DNA of 64,000 nt from Helicobacter pylori NCTC 11637 = CCUG 17874 = ATCC 43504 = JCM 12093 (GTDB lineage: Bacteria > Campylobacterota > Campylobacteria > Campylobacterales > Helicobacteraceae): assembly GCF_900478295.1 (NCBI RefSeq), contig NZ_LS483488.1:1426001-1490000 (forward strand), given 5' to 3'. Of this stretch, positions 27,149 to 37,627 are shown in pieces. A program made the position numbers and the translations under genes. The first letter of the stretch is position 1. Every line of letters begins with the position of its first letter. The notes under the pieces were generated by a model. That model saw nothing but the letters and a program-made list of their open reading frames with translations, was not told the DNA's origin and ran no database searches.

Positions 27149-27849
27149 GCCTTAAATTCTAAATGCTTTAAGGGGTTAGCGATAGACAAAAGATAGGGTT
27201 TTTCACTCAAATTCAATACCACTACAAGCACATAATCATGGCTATACGCTTGCACTTGATCGTATTCTTTTTGGGTCAATCTCAATGCCCCTTGCTTTTC
27301 TCTAATCCCCTTAACTTCCACTAAAAACGCTTGCTTGTTGGTTTGAATATAGAAGTCATACCCATCACCAAAAAGACGCATGTCTTTTAAACTCCCACAA
27401 GAAAACACTTCTATATTTTTATAGTGGTTTAAAAAATACAATTCGGCTTCTAAACCCGTTTCTTGCATGCTTTTATAGCGGGTTTTAAGGCAAGCGTTAG
27501 GGGTAATGCCTAAATCTTTGATTCCGTATTGTTCTTGCAAAAACAATTTCACAATATGGCTAAAACCCTTAACGCTTTCATTTTTAAACAAACTATCAAT
27601 CCATAATTTTCTATGGATATAGGCACCGCATTTTTGCCACCAACCTTTGCGTTTGTTAGGAAAAAAATAATCAAATAAATCCATACGATTTTTAATAACG
27701 CTAGTCGTGTCAGCCAAGCCGATTTGAACGCAATATTCAAAAAAAGCGTTTTTAGTAGAAAAACCAAATTCTTTAATAAAGTCATTATCAAATTTTGCCA
27801 AAGCATAGCCTATGAGATTTAAAATTTCATAGTTCTTATGTTTTGCCAT
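27091..27849 (-). CDS. DUF3883-type restriction-endonuclease-like protein
   Basis: A 252-residue protein with a C-terminal PD-(D/E)XK-like DUF3883 domain: DGYDFYIQTNKQAFLVEVKG (acidic residue, then E-V-K) followed by LTQKEYDQVQAYSHDYVLVVV. The N-terminal two thirds are helical and unassigned. It starts 14 nt after the lepA stop on the same strand, so it may be read from the fli-dxs-lepA operon. Without an associated methyltransferase it looks like an orphan or remnant restriction gene. Confidence 0.7.
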   Translation of the reverse strand: MAKHKNYEILNLIGYALAKFDNDFIKEFGFSTKNAFFEYCVQIGLADTTSVIKNRMDLFDYFFPNKRKGWWQKCGAYIHRKLWIDSLFKNESVKGFSHIVKLFLQEQYGIKDLGITPNACLKTRYKSMQETGLEAELYFLNHYKNIEVFSCGSLKDMRLFGDGYDFYIQTNKQAFLVEVKGIREKQGALRLTQKEYDQVQAYSHDYVLVVVLNLSEKPYLLSIANPLKHLEFKACERKQKSILEYHLIGQIK

Positions 27850-27863
27850 AGAAGCTAAACGCC

Positions 27864-29672
27864 CTAATCGATCTTTAATATCGCTAAAAACGCTTCTTGG
27901 GGAAGCTCCACCTTACCGATAGCTTTCATGCGTTTCTTGCCCTCTTTTTGCTTTTCTAAGAGTTTTCTTTTTCGTGTAATATCGCCCCCATAGCACTTAG
28001 CCGTTACATTCTTACCGACAGATTTAATCGTCTCTCTGGCGATGATTTTATTCCCCACGCTCGCTTGGATAGCGACTTCAAAAAGCTGTCTTGGGATAAG
28101 CTCTTTCATCGTTTCCACTAAAGCACGCCCCTTTTCATACGCCTTGTTTTTATCTATAATGATAGAAAGCGCATCCACCACATCGCCTGCCACCCTCACA
28201 TCCAACTTCACCAAATGAGCCTCTCTGTTTTCTATAGGCTCATAATCAAAGCTCGCATACCCTTTCGTGCAAGATTTGAGCTTGTCATAAAAATCCATCA
28301 CAATTTCATTGCTCGGCAAGGAATAAGTGAGCATGACACGAGACTGGTTTAAATATTCCATTTTTTCTTGAATGCCTCTTTTATTGTTCAATAACTGCAT
28401 TAAATTACCCAAAAATTCACTCGGCGTGATGATCGTCGCCCTCACAAAAGGCTCTTTGATGCAAGCGATACAATTTTCAGGGGGCAATTCGCTAGGGTTT
28501 TGGACATATTTGATGCTATTATCGGTTAAATGCACTTCATACACCACCGTGGGAGCGGTAGCGATGAGGTTAAGGCTAAATTCCCTTTCCAGTCTTTCTT
28601 TGATCACTTCCATGTGCAATAACCCTAAAAAGCCCACCCTAAAGCCAAAGCCAAGCGCCACCGAGCTTTCAGGCTCAAAATTTAAAGCGCAATCGTTAAG
28701 CTGGAGTTTCAATAACGCTTCTCTTAAATCTTCAAATCTGTCCGTTTCTATAGGGTAAAGCCCCGCAAAAACAAAGGGTTTAGCCGGCATAAAGCCTTCA
28801 ATGGGTTTAGAGGTAGGGTTTTTAGCGTCTGTGAGCGTATCACCCACCGCAATATCAGTAACGCTTTTTAGCCCCAAACTCACAATGCCAATCTCGCCGC
28901 ATTCTAAACTTTTGGTGGGGATTTTTTTCAAAGGGTTGGGGTAGTATAGCCCTAAAACGCCGTGTTTTTTACCCGTTCCCATCACTAAAATTTCTTGTTC
29001 TGTATTAATGCTCCCATCCATGATACGCACTAGTGCTAGCGCCCCTAAATAATTGTCAAACCATGAATCATAAATGAGCGCTTTTAAGGGAGCGTTAAAA
29101 TCACCGCTAGGGGCAGGAATGGTGGTAATGATTTTTTCTAACAAATCTTTAATGCCAAGCTTAGCTTTAGCGCTCACTTCATTAGCGCTAGAGCAATCAA
29201 TCCCTATCGTGTCTTCTATATCCTGTTTGACTTCTAAAACGTTCGCATTGGGCAAATCAATTTTATTGATCACCGGTAAAATCTCTAAATTGTTATCTAA
29301 AGCGATATAAGTGTTGGCGATGGTTTGCGCTTCCACGCCTTGAGTGGCATCCACCACCAATAACGCCCCTTCGCACGAACACAAAGAGCGAGACACTTCA
29401 TAGCTAAAATCCACATGCCCTGGGGTGTCAATGAGGTTTAAAACATAATCCTCCCCCTTAAAAGTGTAATTCAAGCGCACGCTTTGAGCCTTAATCGTAA
29501 TGCCCCTTTCTTTTTCAATATCCATCGTGTCCATCACTTGGCTTTTCATTTCTCTGTTACTGATAGCGTTGCATTCAGAAATCAAACAATCCGCTAAAGT
29601 GCTTTTACCATGGTCAATGTGAGCGATAATGGAAAAATTGCGGATATTTTTCATTGGCGCTTTTGTTTTCAT
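27864..29672 (-). CDS. lepA: Elongation factor 4 (LepA)
   Basis: Ribosome-associated GTPase that acts on stalled or back-translocated ribosomes. The 602-residue protein has the G1 motif [10 protein letters not shown]3 DTPGH, G4 NKIDLP and the LepA-specific C-terminal end ([19 protein letters not shown]). Two starts are possible (MKTKAP or the Met six codons later); the first overlaps the dxs stop by 4 nt and is preferred. Last core gene of the fliF operon. Confidence 0.97.
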   Translation of the reverse strand: MKTKAPMKNIRNFSIIAHIDHGKSTLADCLISECNAISNREMKSQVMDTMDIEKERGITIKAQSVRLNYTFKGEDYVLNLIDTPGHVDFSYEVSRSLCSCEGALLVVDATQGVEAQTIANTYIALDNNLEILPVINKIDLPNANVLEVKQDIEDTIGIDCSSANEVSAKAKLGIKDLLEKIITTIPAPSGDFNAPLKALIYDSWFDNYLGALALVRIMDGSINTEQEILVMGTGKKHGVLGLYYPNPLKKIPTKSLECGEIGIVSLGLKSVTDIAVGDTLTDAKNPTSKPIEGFMPAKPFVFAGLYPIETDRFEDLREALLKLQLNDCALNFEPESSVALGFGFRVGFLGLLHMEVIKERLEREFSLNLIATAPTVVYEVHLTDNSIKYVQNPSELPPENCIACIKEPFVRATIITPSEFLGNLMQLLNNKRGIQEKMEYLNQSRVMLTYSLPSNEIVMDFYDKLKSCTKGYASFDYEPIENREAHLVKLDVRVAGDVVDALSIIIDKNKAYEKGRALVETMKELIPRQLFEVAIQASVGNKIIARETIKSVGKNVTAKCYGGDITRKRKLLEKQKEGKKRMKAIGKVELPQEAFLAILKID

Positions 29673-31525
29673 CTCTCTTGTCCTAAATCTTTTAAAATAG
29701 CGTCAGTCAAACTCTCTGTGTCTAATCCTAAGGATTTTTCCACTAAAGCGGTGTTCCCATGCATGATAAATTCATCCATGATTTCAAAGCTTTTAACAGG
29801 CTTTAAAATATTTTGTTCGCTCAAAAACTCTAAAATCGCGCTAGCCACCCCCCCAAGCTTGTAATTATCGCTAAAAACATAGAGCTTTTGATAAGGGGCA
29901 ACGATCGCGCTTAAATTTGGATCCAAGGGCTTTAAAAACCTGAGATCCAAAAGCGCGCATTCTATGTTTTTTTCCTTTAAAGCCAGTTGGACTAAATGCG
30001 CCCGCCCCACGCCATTACCATAGCCTATGAGTAAAATTTCGCCCTCTTTTTTCAACAATTCGCTTTGGCCTAAAACAAAACCGCTAGGCTCAAAAACTCC
30101 CTCTTTTAACGCAAACGACCCCCTAGGGTAGCGGAACGCGCAAGGGCTTGAATGATGTTCATTGGCAAAACGCACGGCGTTTTTTAAAGTCTCATTGTCT
30201 CGTGGGGCAAAAATGACCATGTTAGGGATAGAGCGCAAATACGACACGTCTAAAAGCCCTTGGTGCGTCTCGCCATCTTCGCCCACAATCCCAGCCCTAT
30301 CAATGGCTAATTTAATCGGCAAGCTAGAAATGCAAGCGTCATGCACAATGGAATCATAAGCCCTTTGCAAAAAAGTAGAATAGATACTCACAAAAGGTTT
30401 AAACCCCTCTTTAGCCATAGCGCTGCTAGAAGTTAAAGCGTGTTGTTCAGCGATAGCGACATCAAAAAAGCGCAAAGGGTAAGCGTCAATGAGTTTGTCT
30501 AATCCTGTGCCGCTAGGCATCGCAGCGGTTACGCCTACGATTTTTTCATCTTTCTTGGCCAATTCTAAAAGGGTGTTAGAATACGCTTCAGTGGGCGATA
30601 AAATCGCGCTTTTGGATTTTTTAGACAAGCCGGTATCCAAATCAAAAGGCCCCACCCCATGCCATTTTTCATACCGCCCTTCAGCGATTTTATAGCCTTT
30701 GCCTTTTAAGGTTTGCGCATGGATTAGCACCGGCTCTTTAAGCTCTTTAGCTAATTTTAAGGTTTCAATAATCGCGCTCAAATCATGCCCATTAATAGGC
30801 CCTATATAGTTAATGCCTAATTCTTCAAAAAACACGCCCGGGGTGATGAGTTTGAAAGATTCTTCAAAGCGACTCGCTAAGTAATTCACGCTTTCGGGTA
30901 AGGTGCTTAAGATTTTTTTAACTTTAGAGCGGAAAGACTGATAAAACGAGCCTTTCATCAGCTGGCTAAGGGCTTTGGATAAGGCTCCAATAGGCGTGCT
31001 GATACTCATTTCATTGTCGTTCAAAATCATGATCATGGGGTATTTCCTATCGCCCAGTTCGTTTAAGGCTTCATAAAAAATCCCTGCACTAATGCTCCCA
31101 TCGCCTAGTAAAGCAATAGGCATGCCTAACGCCTGTTTCAAACAAAAAGCTTTAGCCACCCCCACGCCTATGGACACCGAAGTGGAGCTATGCCCGGCAA
31201 TGAAATAATCGTATGCGCTCTCGCTGGGTTTAGTAAAGCCGCTCAAACCTTTAAATTGCCTTAAAGTGCTAAAGCTTTCAAAGCGCCCGGTTAAAAGCTT
31301 GTGAGCGTAAGCTTGGTGCGAAGTGTCAAAAATGAAAGGGTTTTTTTGGCAATCAAATAGGGCATGCATGCCCACAATCAGCTCCACAGCCCCTAAAGAA
31401 GAGCTTAAATGCCCCCCATTAGCGCTCACCACTTCTAAAATACGATTCCTTAGCGTTTGGCACACCAACTCCAAGCCTGCAATATCATTAGGGTTTAAAT
31501 CAAAAGTTTTATTTTGCAAAATCAC
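29669..31525 (-). CDS. dxs: 1-deoxy-D-xylulose-5-phosphate synthase
   Basis: First enzyme of the MEP isoprenoid pathway, joining pyruvate and glyceraldehyde 3-phosphate with thiamine diphosphate. The 618-residue protein shows [16 protein letters not shown], the ThDP motif [18 protein letters not shown] ending ILNDNEMSI, and the EQHA motif ([17 protein letters not shown]). ATGA overlaps link it to fliH upstream and lepA downstream, embedding isoprenoid synthesis in a flagellar operon. Confidence 0.97.
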   Translation of the reverse strand: MILQNKTFDLNPNDIAGLELVCQTLRNRILEVVSANGGHLSSSLGAVELIVGMHALFDCQKNPFIFDTSHQAYAHKLLTGRFESFSTLRQFKGLSGFTKPSESAYDYFIAGHSSTSVSIGVGVAKAFCLKQALGMPIALLGDGSISAGIFYEALNELGDRKYPMIMILNDNEMSISTPIGALSKALSQLMKGSFYQSFRSKVKKILSTLPESVNYLASRFEESFKLITPGVFFEELGINYIGPINGHDLSAIIETLKLAKELKEPVLIHAQTLKGKGYKIAEGRYEKWHGVGPFDLDTGLSKKSKSAILSPTEAYSNTLLELAKKDEKIVGVTAAMPSGTGLDKLIDAYPLRFFDVAIAEQHALTSSSAMAKEGFKPFVSIYSTFLQRAYDSIVHDACISSLPIKLAIDRAGIVGEDGETHQGLLDVSYLRSIPNMVIFAPRDNETLKNAVRFANEHHSSPCAFRYPRGSFALKEGVFEPSGFVLGQSELLKKEGEILLIGYGNGVGRAHLVQLALKEKNIECALLDLRFLKPLDPNLSAIVAPYQKLYVFSDNYKLGGVASAILEFLSEQNILKPVKSFEIMDEFIMHGNTALVEKSLGLDTESLTDAILKDLGQER

Positions 31526-32310
31526 ACCTTAAAATTTTCCAACACGCTTTCTTTGAGCGTTTTAAAGCGCTCCATCAAATTCCCATCAAGGCTCCCGTTA
31601 GAGCTAGTGATCATAACGCCCCCTTTAGAAATAGCCTCATTGCTTTCTAATTTGATTTTAGAAGCGTTTTGCAAACGCTCATTTAAATAAGGGTAATCCA
31701 AAGGATTGACTTTTAAATGAATATCCGTTGCGTCTAAAACATTTTTTAAAAGTTCTTCAGCCAAAGCAAGGGCTACTTTTTGGCTGTTGTCTTCCACTTC
31801 TTTAAGGATCACTTCTTTAGCTATATCTATCGCAATCGCGCTCAGTTCCTTTTCTAAAGCCATTAAATGATCTTGTGATTTTTTCATTTTTTCATCTAAA
31901 GCGGTGATCGCATGCAAAAGCTGGTTTTTTTCTTCATTCACGCTATGAGTGAGTTCGTTACGCATTTTTTCTTCGCCCTCTTTAAAGCCGATTTTATAGC
32001 CATCGTTTTTAGCGTTTTCAATCAAAGCTTTGCTCTCTTCTTGGGCTTTTTCAAATTGCATTTGCAATTTCACTAAATGGCTTGAGAGCTCATCGGTTTT
32101 TTTCAATAAGCAATCAATCAAATCGTTTTCTATCGCTTTTTTTTCCAAAGGCTCTTCTAGATTAGGCGTTTCTAAAGACGCGCCATTAGGATTAGTTTTA
32201 GGGGGTAAGTTTGCCATGCTCTTAAATTCGTATTTTTGAATGTCATGCTTATTCAAATGGTCTTTTTGGATCAAATTTTTGCGGCTATTCAATGACATCT
32301 TCCTCTTCAC
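31522..32310 (-). CDS. fliH: Flagellar assembly protein FliH
   Basis: Regulator of the FliI export ATPase of the flagellar type III system. The 262-residue protein has a charged N-terminal region, a long coiled-coil middle (about residues 70-160, MQFEKAQEESKALIENAKND and onward) and the C-terminal FliH domain (AIDIAKEVILKEV, ending [14 protein letters not shown]). It overlaps fliG by 26 nt and dxs by 4 nt. Confidence 0.93.
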   Translation of the reverse strand: MKRKMSLNSRKNLIQKDHLNKHDIQKYEFKSMANLPPKTNPNGASLETPNLEEPLEKKAIENDLIDCLLKKTDELSSHLVKLQMQFEKAQEESKALIENAKNDGYKIGFKEGEEKMRNELTHSVNEEKNQLLHAITALDEKMKKSQDHLMALEKELSAIAIDIAKEVILKEVEDNSQKVALALAEELLKNVLDATDIHLKVNPLDYPYLNERLQNASKIKLESNEAISKGGVMITSSNGSLDGNLMERFKTLKESVLENFKV

Positions 32311-33316
32311 CGGTTTGGATCACGCCTTTTTCTTGCAAGTTCTGCACGATTTCAATGATTTTCCTTTGAGCCACATCCACATCTTTGATTTTAACCGCTC
32401 CTAAATATTGCATTTCTTCTACAAACTGCTCTGCAGCCCTACTGCTCATGTTGTTTAAGAATTTATCGGTTAAATCTTTCGTGGAAGTTTTTAAAGCTAA
32501 AGACAAATCTTTTTTATCCGCTACTTTTAAAATCTCTCTGATAGCGAAATTGTCCAATTTCACAATGTCTTCAAAAGTGAACATCATTTCTTTAATCGCG
32601 CCGGCGAGCTTGTTATCCACGCTTTCAATGCGAGCGAGGGTGGTTTTAGCGCTCTTTTGGCCCAAGCGGTTAAAGATTTCAGCCACCGCTCTTAAGCCAC
32701 CCACTTCAATTTTATAGCTAGTGAGCGATTCCAGTTTGTTTTCTAACACCGTGGAAACCCTTTTAACCACTTGGGGCGATATTTCGCCTAAATTCGCCAT
32801 TCTAATAGAGATTTCGGCTTTCATTTCATCAGGGAAATAGCTCAAAGTCTCAGCCGCATTAGGGGCTTCCATGTGGGCTAAAATCAAGGCAATGGTTTGA
32901 GGGTGTTCGTTAATGATGAAATCAGCGAGTTGTTGGGGCTTGATTTTGCCTAAATAAGCGAAGTTTTTTTGCGTTTGCAAGCTTTTAGTGAGTTTGTCCA
33001 TCACTTTTCTGGCTTCTTCGCTCCCTAAAGTCCTGGTTAAAAGCTCTCTGGCGTATTCCAAACCACCGGTATTGATGTATTGGTTAGACTGAAAAATCGC
33101 AAAAAATTCCTCTAAAACCGCCGCGCCGATTTGCTTGTCTGTGCCGTTTAATTGCACGATTTGCTTAGAAATCTCTGTAATAGAGTCAATGTCTAAATGC
33201 CTTAAAATCTCGCCTGTGGTGTCTTCGCCCACTTGAATGAGTAAAATAGCGATTTTTTCACTCATGGAGAGTTCGTTTAATTGAGCCTTTTGTTTGGGGG
33301 TAAGCTTGGTTGCCAT
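32285..33316 (-). CDS. fliG: Flagellar motor switch protein FliG
   Basis: Rotor component that contacts the stator and sets rotation. The 343-residue protein shows the middle-domain EHPQTIALILAHM motif and the C-terminal torque helix region with charged residues (FTFEDIVKLDNFAIREIL). Length is normal for FliG. It follows fliF by 13 nt and overlaps fliH. Confidence 0.97.
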   Translation of the reverse strand: MATKLTPKQKAQLNELSMSEKIAILLIQVGEDTTGEILRHLDIDSITEISKQIVQLNGTDKQIGAAVLEEFFAIFQSNQYINTGGLEYARELLTRTLGSEEARKVMDKLTKSLQTQKNFAYLGKIKPQQLADFIINEHPQTIALILAHMEAPNAAETLSYFPDEMKAEISIRMANLGEISPQVVKRVSTVLENKLESLTSYKIEVGGLRAVAEIFNRLGQKSAKTTLARIESVDNKLAGAIKEMMFTFEDIVKLDNFAIREILKVADKKDLSLALKTSTKDLTDKFLNNMSSRAAEQFVEEMQYLGAVKIKDVDVAQRKIIEIVQNLQEKGVIQTGEEEDVIE

Positions 33317-33329
33317 TTTTAACCTTTAT

Positions 33330-35033
33330 TTAACCTTTCGCGCTGTCTGAAGAGATTTCATCTTTGATTAGGAGTTTAAAGAGTGTTGCGATTTCATCAG
33401 GGCGTTCTTTAAGAGTCCCTCTAATCTTTTCTAATATAATTTCGTATCTTACTTCTTCTTCGCTAAAGGTTGCATTAAGCCCTAATTGATCTTCTACTTT
33501 TTTTCTCAAATCGCCCAGTTTGTTCAATTCATCTTCTTCTTCATCCATTTCTTCAAACATGGATTTCACTTCCTTATCTTCATCAGGCACCACTTCTAGC
33601 ATGCGTTCGCTGAAAGGCACAATCACTTTTTTATAGAAAATAAATAGCACTATAAACACTAAAACATACTTGATTAAGGGCGTGAATGAGCCTAAGATTT
33701 TTTGAGTCTTGTGCATGATTTTTTCGCTCAAAGTAGCGTTATCAAGCATTGGCGTTATGGGGTTAAACTCAAAATTACTCACCGCTACATCATCGCCTCT
33801 ATTTTGATTATAGCCAATGGCTTGTTTCACTAGAGCGTTGATTTTTTGAAGCGATTCATCGCTCAAAGGCTCGTATTCTAAAGTATTCGCCCCATCTTTA
33901 AGCGCGATTTTATACTTGCCATCCACCACAACCGCTGCATTCAAACGCACTAAAGTGCCAAACTCGCCCTTAATCTCGCTAATGGTTTTACCCACTTCAT
34001 AATTGGTCGTGTTTTGAGACTTTTCGTATTTTTCTGGCTCTTTATTGTCTTTCAATCCTTGCACAGGCCCGATATTGCTCACAACCCCAGGCACGCCACC
34101 GACTTGTTTTTTAGGAGTGCCTTCTTTTTTTTCTTCTAGATTTTGCTCGCTCCTTACGACATTATTGGGATCAAAAGTCTCTTTAGTGCTTTTCTTTTGG
34201 CTGAAATCAAACTCCGCATTGACCCTTGCGACCACCTTGTTTTTACCCCCCACAATAGGGGCTAAGATATTGACAATCTTATTTTCTAAAATGTTTTCAA
34301 AATTTTGTTTGTAATGCAATTGCTCTAGGGCTAATTCTTTGGAGTTTTCTAGTATATCGCCCTCGCCTATTGATTCGCCGTTTTCATTCACGATTTTCAC
34401 ATTTTCTATCGTGAGTTTAGGCACAGCTGCAGCGATTAAATTTTTAATCCCTAAAATTTGAGTGGGTGAAAGCTTCATGTCAGGCTTGAGTTTGAGCATC
34501 ACCGAAGCGCTAGGAGGGACTTCTTTAGCCACAAACACGCTGTCTTTAGGGATTGCAATATGCACATTGGCTTTCAAAATGGGGTTTAAACTTTCAATCG
34601 TGCGCGACAATTCCCCCTCAATGGCGCGAATGAGTTTGATATTTTGATCAAAATCAGTCGCTCCAAAGTCTTTAGTGTCAAAGATTTCAAAGCCCACTTT
34701 ACTCGTTTTAGGGATCCCTTGAGAAGCCAGAGTGATCCTTTCTTCATACACTTTATCTTTGGGGATAAGAATGGTGTCATCTCTTGAGACTTTATAAGGG
34801 ATTTGGTTTTGCTGGAGGTGCTGCAAGATTAAAGCGTTATCGCTAGAGTCTAAGCCTTCAAATAAAACCCCATAGCCCCCTTGCGTGTAGTCTTTTTCTT
34901 TAAAGGGATAGAGCAATAAAAACACAAGCAAAGCGGTGATTAAAACCCCGGCTGCGATTAGGGCGATTTTTTGCTTTTTATTGAGCTTGATGAAAAAATC
35001 AACAATCCGTTGCAATAATACCTTTAAATCCAA
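33330..35033 (-). CDS. fliF: Flagellar MS-ring protein FliF
   Basis: Forms the MS ring in the inner membrane on which the motor is built. The 567-residue protein has an N-terminal membrane helix (about residues 23-45), YscJ-like periplasmic domains, a second helix near residues 443-465 (LIKYVLVFIVLFIFY) and an acidic cytoplasmic tail that binds FliG. First gene of the leftward fliF-fliG-fliH-dxs-lepA operon. Confidence 0.97.
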   Translation of the reverse strand: MDLKVLLQRIVDFFIKLNKKQKIALIAAGVLITALLVFLLLYPFKEKDYTQGGYGVLFEGLDSSDNALILQHLQQNQIPYKVSRDDTILIPKDKVYEERITLASQGIPKTSKVGFEIFDTKDFGATDFDQNIKLIRAIEGELSRTIESLNPILKANVHIAIPKDSVFVAKEVPPSASVMLKLKPDMKLSPTQILGIKNLIAAAVPKLTIENVKIVNENGESIGEGDILENSKELALEQLHYKQNFENILENKIVNILAPIVGGKNKVVARVNAEFDFSQKKSTKETFDPNNVVRSEQNLEEKKEGTPKKQVGGVPGVVSNIGPVQGLKDNKEPEKYEKSQNTTNYEVGKTISEIKGEFGTLVRLNAAVVVDGKYKIALKDGANTLEYEPLSDESLQKINALVKQAIGYNQNRGDDVAVSNFEFNPITPMLDNATLSEKIMHKTQKILGSFTPLIKYVLVFIVLFIFYKKVIVPFSERMLEVVPDEDKEVKSMFEEMDEEEDELNKLGDLRKKVEDQLGLNATFSEEEVRYEIILEKIRGTLKERPDEIATLFKLLIKDEISSDSAKG

Positions 35034-35076
35034 TATTAAAACCTTGATAAAATTTTCATTCTTTTAAGCCGTTCGC

Positions 35077-35745
35077 TTAGATCTTTTGAAACACGCTCAA
35101 ATAAATCCCTATGGAAAAACAAGCCCCTAACGCCCCTAAACAAAACCCTCCTAAAACACTACTGAAAGAAATCCCTAAAAGAATCAGCACCAACCCTATT
35201 AAAAAAATCAAACCAAATAAGCTATAAAAAAGAACATTTTTCAGCGTTTGATGCGTGATCAAATGGGGTATCAATAAAACAAGCAACCCATAAAATAGCA
35301 CTAAAGAAAGTGCAGTAGCGTTAGGGAAATTAGCGCTGTGCGAAAACCGCTGAATGGAATATGCAAAAAGGTGTTTTAAAGATTCTAAAAGGGCTTCAAA
35401 CAGGATCACGCTTAACACAAACCACACCCCAAGCGCTAAGTTTCTGCGATAAAGGCTTAAAAACACCCCCACTAACAAGCTCAAAGGCAACACGAATTGA
35501 GAAGAGCCTAAATTAGCGATATTTTGGAGAATTAGAGTTAAAATAGGGCTGGAATTAAAGGGGGTTGAACGCGCGAAATTAAAAATGGCATTGTCCATCA
35601 AATGAGCATAATCAAAAAAAACCAATCCAGCAATAAGGATAAAGAACGCGCTAAAAACACCCCCTAAAAGAAATAGGGTTTTAACTGGTAATAAAAAGAA
35701 TGGTTTGGGTTGTGTGGAAACATTTTTGAAAGAATTTTCAGCCAT
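35077..35745 (-). CDS. Membrane protein, degenerate PAP2 phosphatase family
   Basis: A 222-residue inner-membrane protein with about six hydrophobic segments arranged like PAP2 phosphatases. The regions where catalytic motifs should be are recognisable but changed: SLKHLFAYSIQRF for the K-R motif, FPNATALSLV for PSGH, and GISFSSVLGGFCLGA for SR-H-D. The key histidines are missing, so it may bind rather than cleave lipid phosphates. It lies between fliF and the pyrG upstream region. HP0350 equivalent by recall. Confidence 0.6.
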   Translation of the reverse strand: MAENSFKNVSTQPKPFFLLPVKTLFLLGGVFSAFFILIAGLVFFDYAHLMDNAIFNFARSTPFNSSPILTLILQNIANLGSSQFVLPLSLLVGVFLSLYRRNLALGVWFVLSVILFEALLESLKHLFAYSIQRFSHSANFPNATALSLVLFYGLLVLLIPHLITHQTLKNVLFYSLFGLIFLIGLVLILLGISFSSVLGGFCLGALGACFSIGIYLSVFQKI

Positions 35746-35897
35746 TATTTAAAACCCTTTTTTTAGTAGTTCATTCAAAATTGATATTATACGCCAACGA
35801 ATTTTAAAATTGCTCTTAAAAGTTTTAAGACAATGAAGTTTAAACACATAAAAGCTTTTCATTTTAATCCAACCTAGCTAATAAGAAACTGAAATTG

Positions 35898-35912
35898 TTT
35901 TTTTTTTTTTTT
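35898..35912 (+). repeat. T15 homopolymer upstream of pyrG
   Basis: Fifteen consecutive T's, 90 nt before the pyrG start, in the divergent gap with the 35745 membrane-protein gene. Tracts this long in H. pylori intergenic regions vary in length and can tune promoters by spacing. Confidence 0.8.
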
Positions 35913-36002
35913 GAAATCGCTTTAATTTTTGCCCTCTTTTAAAGCTTTTTAACCCTTTTTAGACTACAATGTGAGAAGTAAAAATCAAAGGAACACGACA
36001 TA

Positions 36003-37619
36003 ATGGATAGAGCCAAATTTATATTCGTTACAGGGGGCGTGTTAAGCTCTCTAGGGAAAGGGATTTCATCTTCTTCAATCGCTACGCTTTTACAGCATTG
36101 CAATTACCAGGTTTCTATTTTGAAGATTGACCCTTATATCAATATTGATCCAGGCACCATGAGCCCTTTAGAGCATGGGGAAGTGTTTGTTACTAGCGAT
36201 GGCGCTGAAACGGATTTAGACATAGGGCATTATGAACGCTTTTTGAACAGGAATTTAACAAGGTTGAATAATTTCACTACCGGGCAGATTTTTTCAAGCG
36301 TGATAGAAAATGAAAGGAAAGGGGAATATTTAGGCAAAACCATTCAAATCGTCCCCCATGTAACCGATGAAATCAAAAGGCGCATTAAAAGCGCGGCTAA
36401 GGGGTTGGATTTTTTAATCGTGGAAGTGGGCGGAACCGTGGGCGATATGGAGGGCATGTTTTATTTGGAAGCGATCCGCCAGCTTAAATTGGAATTGGGG
36501 AATGAAAAAGTCATCAATGTGCATGTAACCTTGATCCCCTATATCCAAACCACTAACGAGCTAAAAACCAAACCCACGCAACACTCCGTCCAGGAATTAA
36601 GACGCCTTGGCGTAACCCCTCAAATCATTTTGGCGCGATCGCCTAAGCCTTTGGATAAAGAATTGAAAAAGAAAATCGCTTTGAGTTGCGATGTGGAGCA
36701 AGACAGCGTGATTGTAGCCACAGACACTAAAAGCATTTACGCATGCCCTATTCTTTTCTTGCAAGAAGGCATTTTAACCCCCATTGCCAGACGCTTTAAT
36801 TTGAATAAGTTGCACCCCAAAATGGCGGCTTGGAACACTTTAGTAGAAAAGATTATCGCTCCTAAACACAAGGTCAAAATTGGTTTTGTGGGCAAGTATT
36901 TAAGCTTAAAAGAATCTTATAAATCCTTGATTGAAGCCCTAATCCATGCGGGTGCACATCTGGACACGCAAGTCAATATTGAATGGCTGGATAGCGAGAA
37001 TTTTAACGAAAAGACTGATTTAGAGGGCGTTGATGCGATTTTAGTGCCGGGGGGCTTTGGAGAAAGGGGGATTGAGGGCAAAATTTGCGCCATTCAAAGG
37101 GCTAGGTTAGAAAAACTCCCCTTTTTAGGGATTTGTTTGGGCATGCAATTAGCGATCGTTGAATTTTGCCGCAATGTTTTGGGTTTAAAAGGGGCTAACT
37201 CTACGGAGTTTAACCAACGTTGCGAATACCCTGTGGTGTATTTGATTGGAGATTTTATGGATCAAAACCACCAAAAACAGGTGCGCACCTATAATTCGCC
37301 TTTAGGAGGCACCATGCGATTAGGCGAATACGAATGCGAAATCATGCCCAACAGCTTGCTAGAAAAAGCTTATAAAAAGCCTAGCATTAAAGAAAGACAC
37401 CGCCATCGTTATGAAATCAACCCCAAATACCGCCAAGAGTGGGAAAATAAGGGCTTGAAAGTGGTGGGTTTTGGAGCGAATCATTTGATTGAAGCGATTG
37501 AATTAGAAGATCACCCGTTCTTTGTGGGGGTGCAATTCCACCCAGAATTCACCTCCAGGTTGCAAAGCCCTAACCCTATTATTTTGGATTTCATTAAGAG
37601 CGCTCTTTCTAAATCCTAA
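36003..37619 (+). CDS. pyrG: CTP synthase
   Basis: Aminates UTP to CTP using glutamine. The 538-residue protein has the synthase domain ([15 protein letters not shown], then [14 protein letters not shown]) and the C-terminal glutamine amidotransferase domain with the nucleophile Cys in [10 protein letters not shown] and the HPE triad end ([10 protein letters not shown]). The ATG has an AAAGGAACACG ribosome site. Confidence 0.98.
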   Translation: MDRAKFIFVTGGVLSSLGKGISSSSIATLLQHCNYQVSILKIDPYINIDPGTMSPLEHGEVFVTSDGAETDLDIGHYERFLNRNLTRLNNFTTGQIFSSVIENERKGEYLGKTIQIVPHVTDEIKRRIKSAAKGLDFLIVEVGGTVGDMEGMFYLEAIRQLKLELGNEKVINVHVTLIPYIQTTNELKTKPTQHSVQELRRLGVTPQIILARSPKPLDKELKKKIALSCDVEQDSVIVATDTKSIYACPILFLQEGILTPIARRFNLNKLHPKMAAWNTLVEKIIAPKHKVKIGFVGKYLSLKESYKSLIEALIHAGAHLDTQVNIEWLDSENFNEKTDLEGVDAILVPGGFGERGIEGKICAIQRARLEKLPFLGICLGMQLAIVEFCRNVLGLKGANSTEFNQRCEYPVVYLIGDFMDQNHQKQVRTYNSPLGGTMRLGEYECEIMPNSLLEKAYKKPSIKERHRHRYEINPKYRQEWENKGLKVVGFGANHLIEAIELEDHPFFVGVQFHPEFTSRLQSPNPIILDFIKSALSKS

Positions 37620-37627
37620 TCTAAAGA

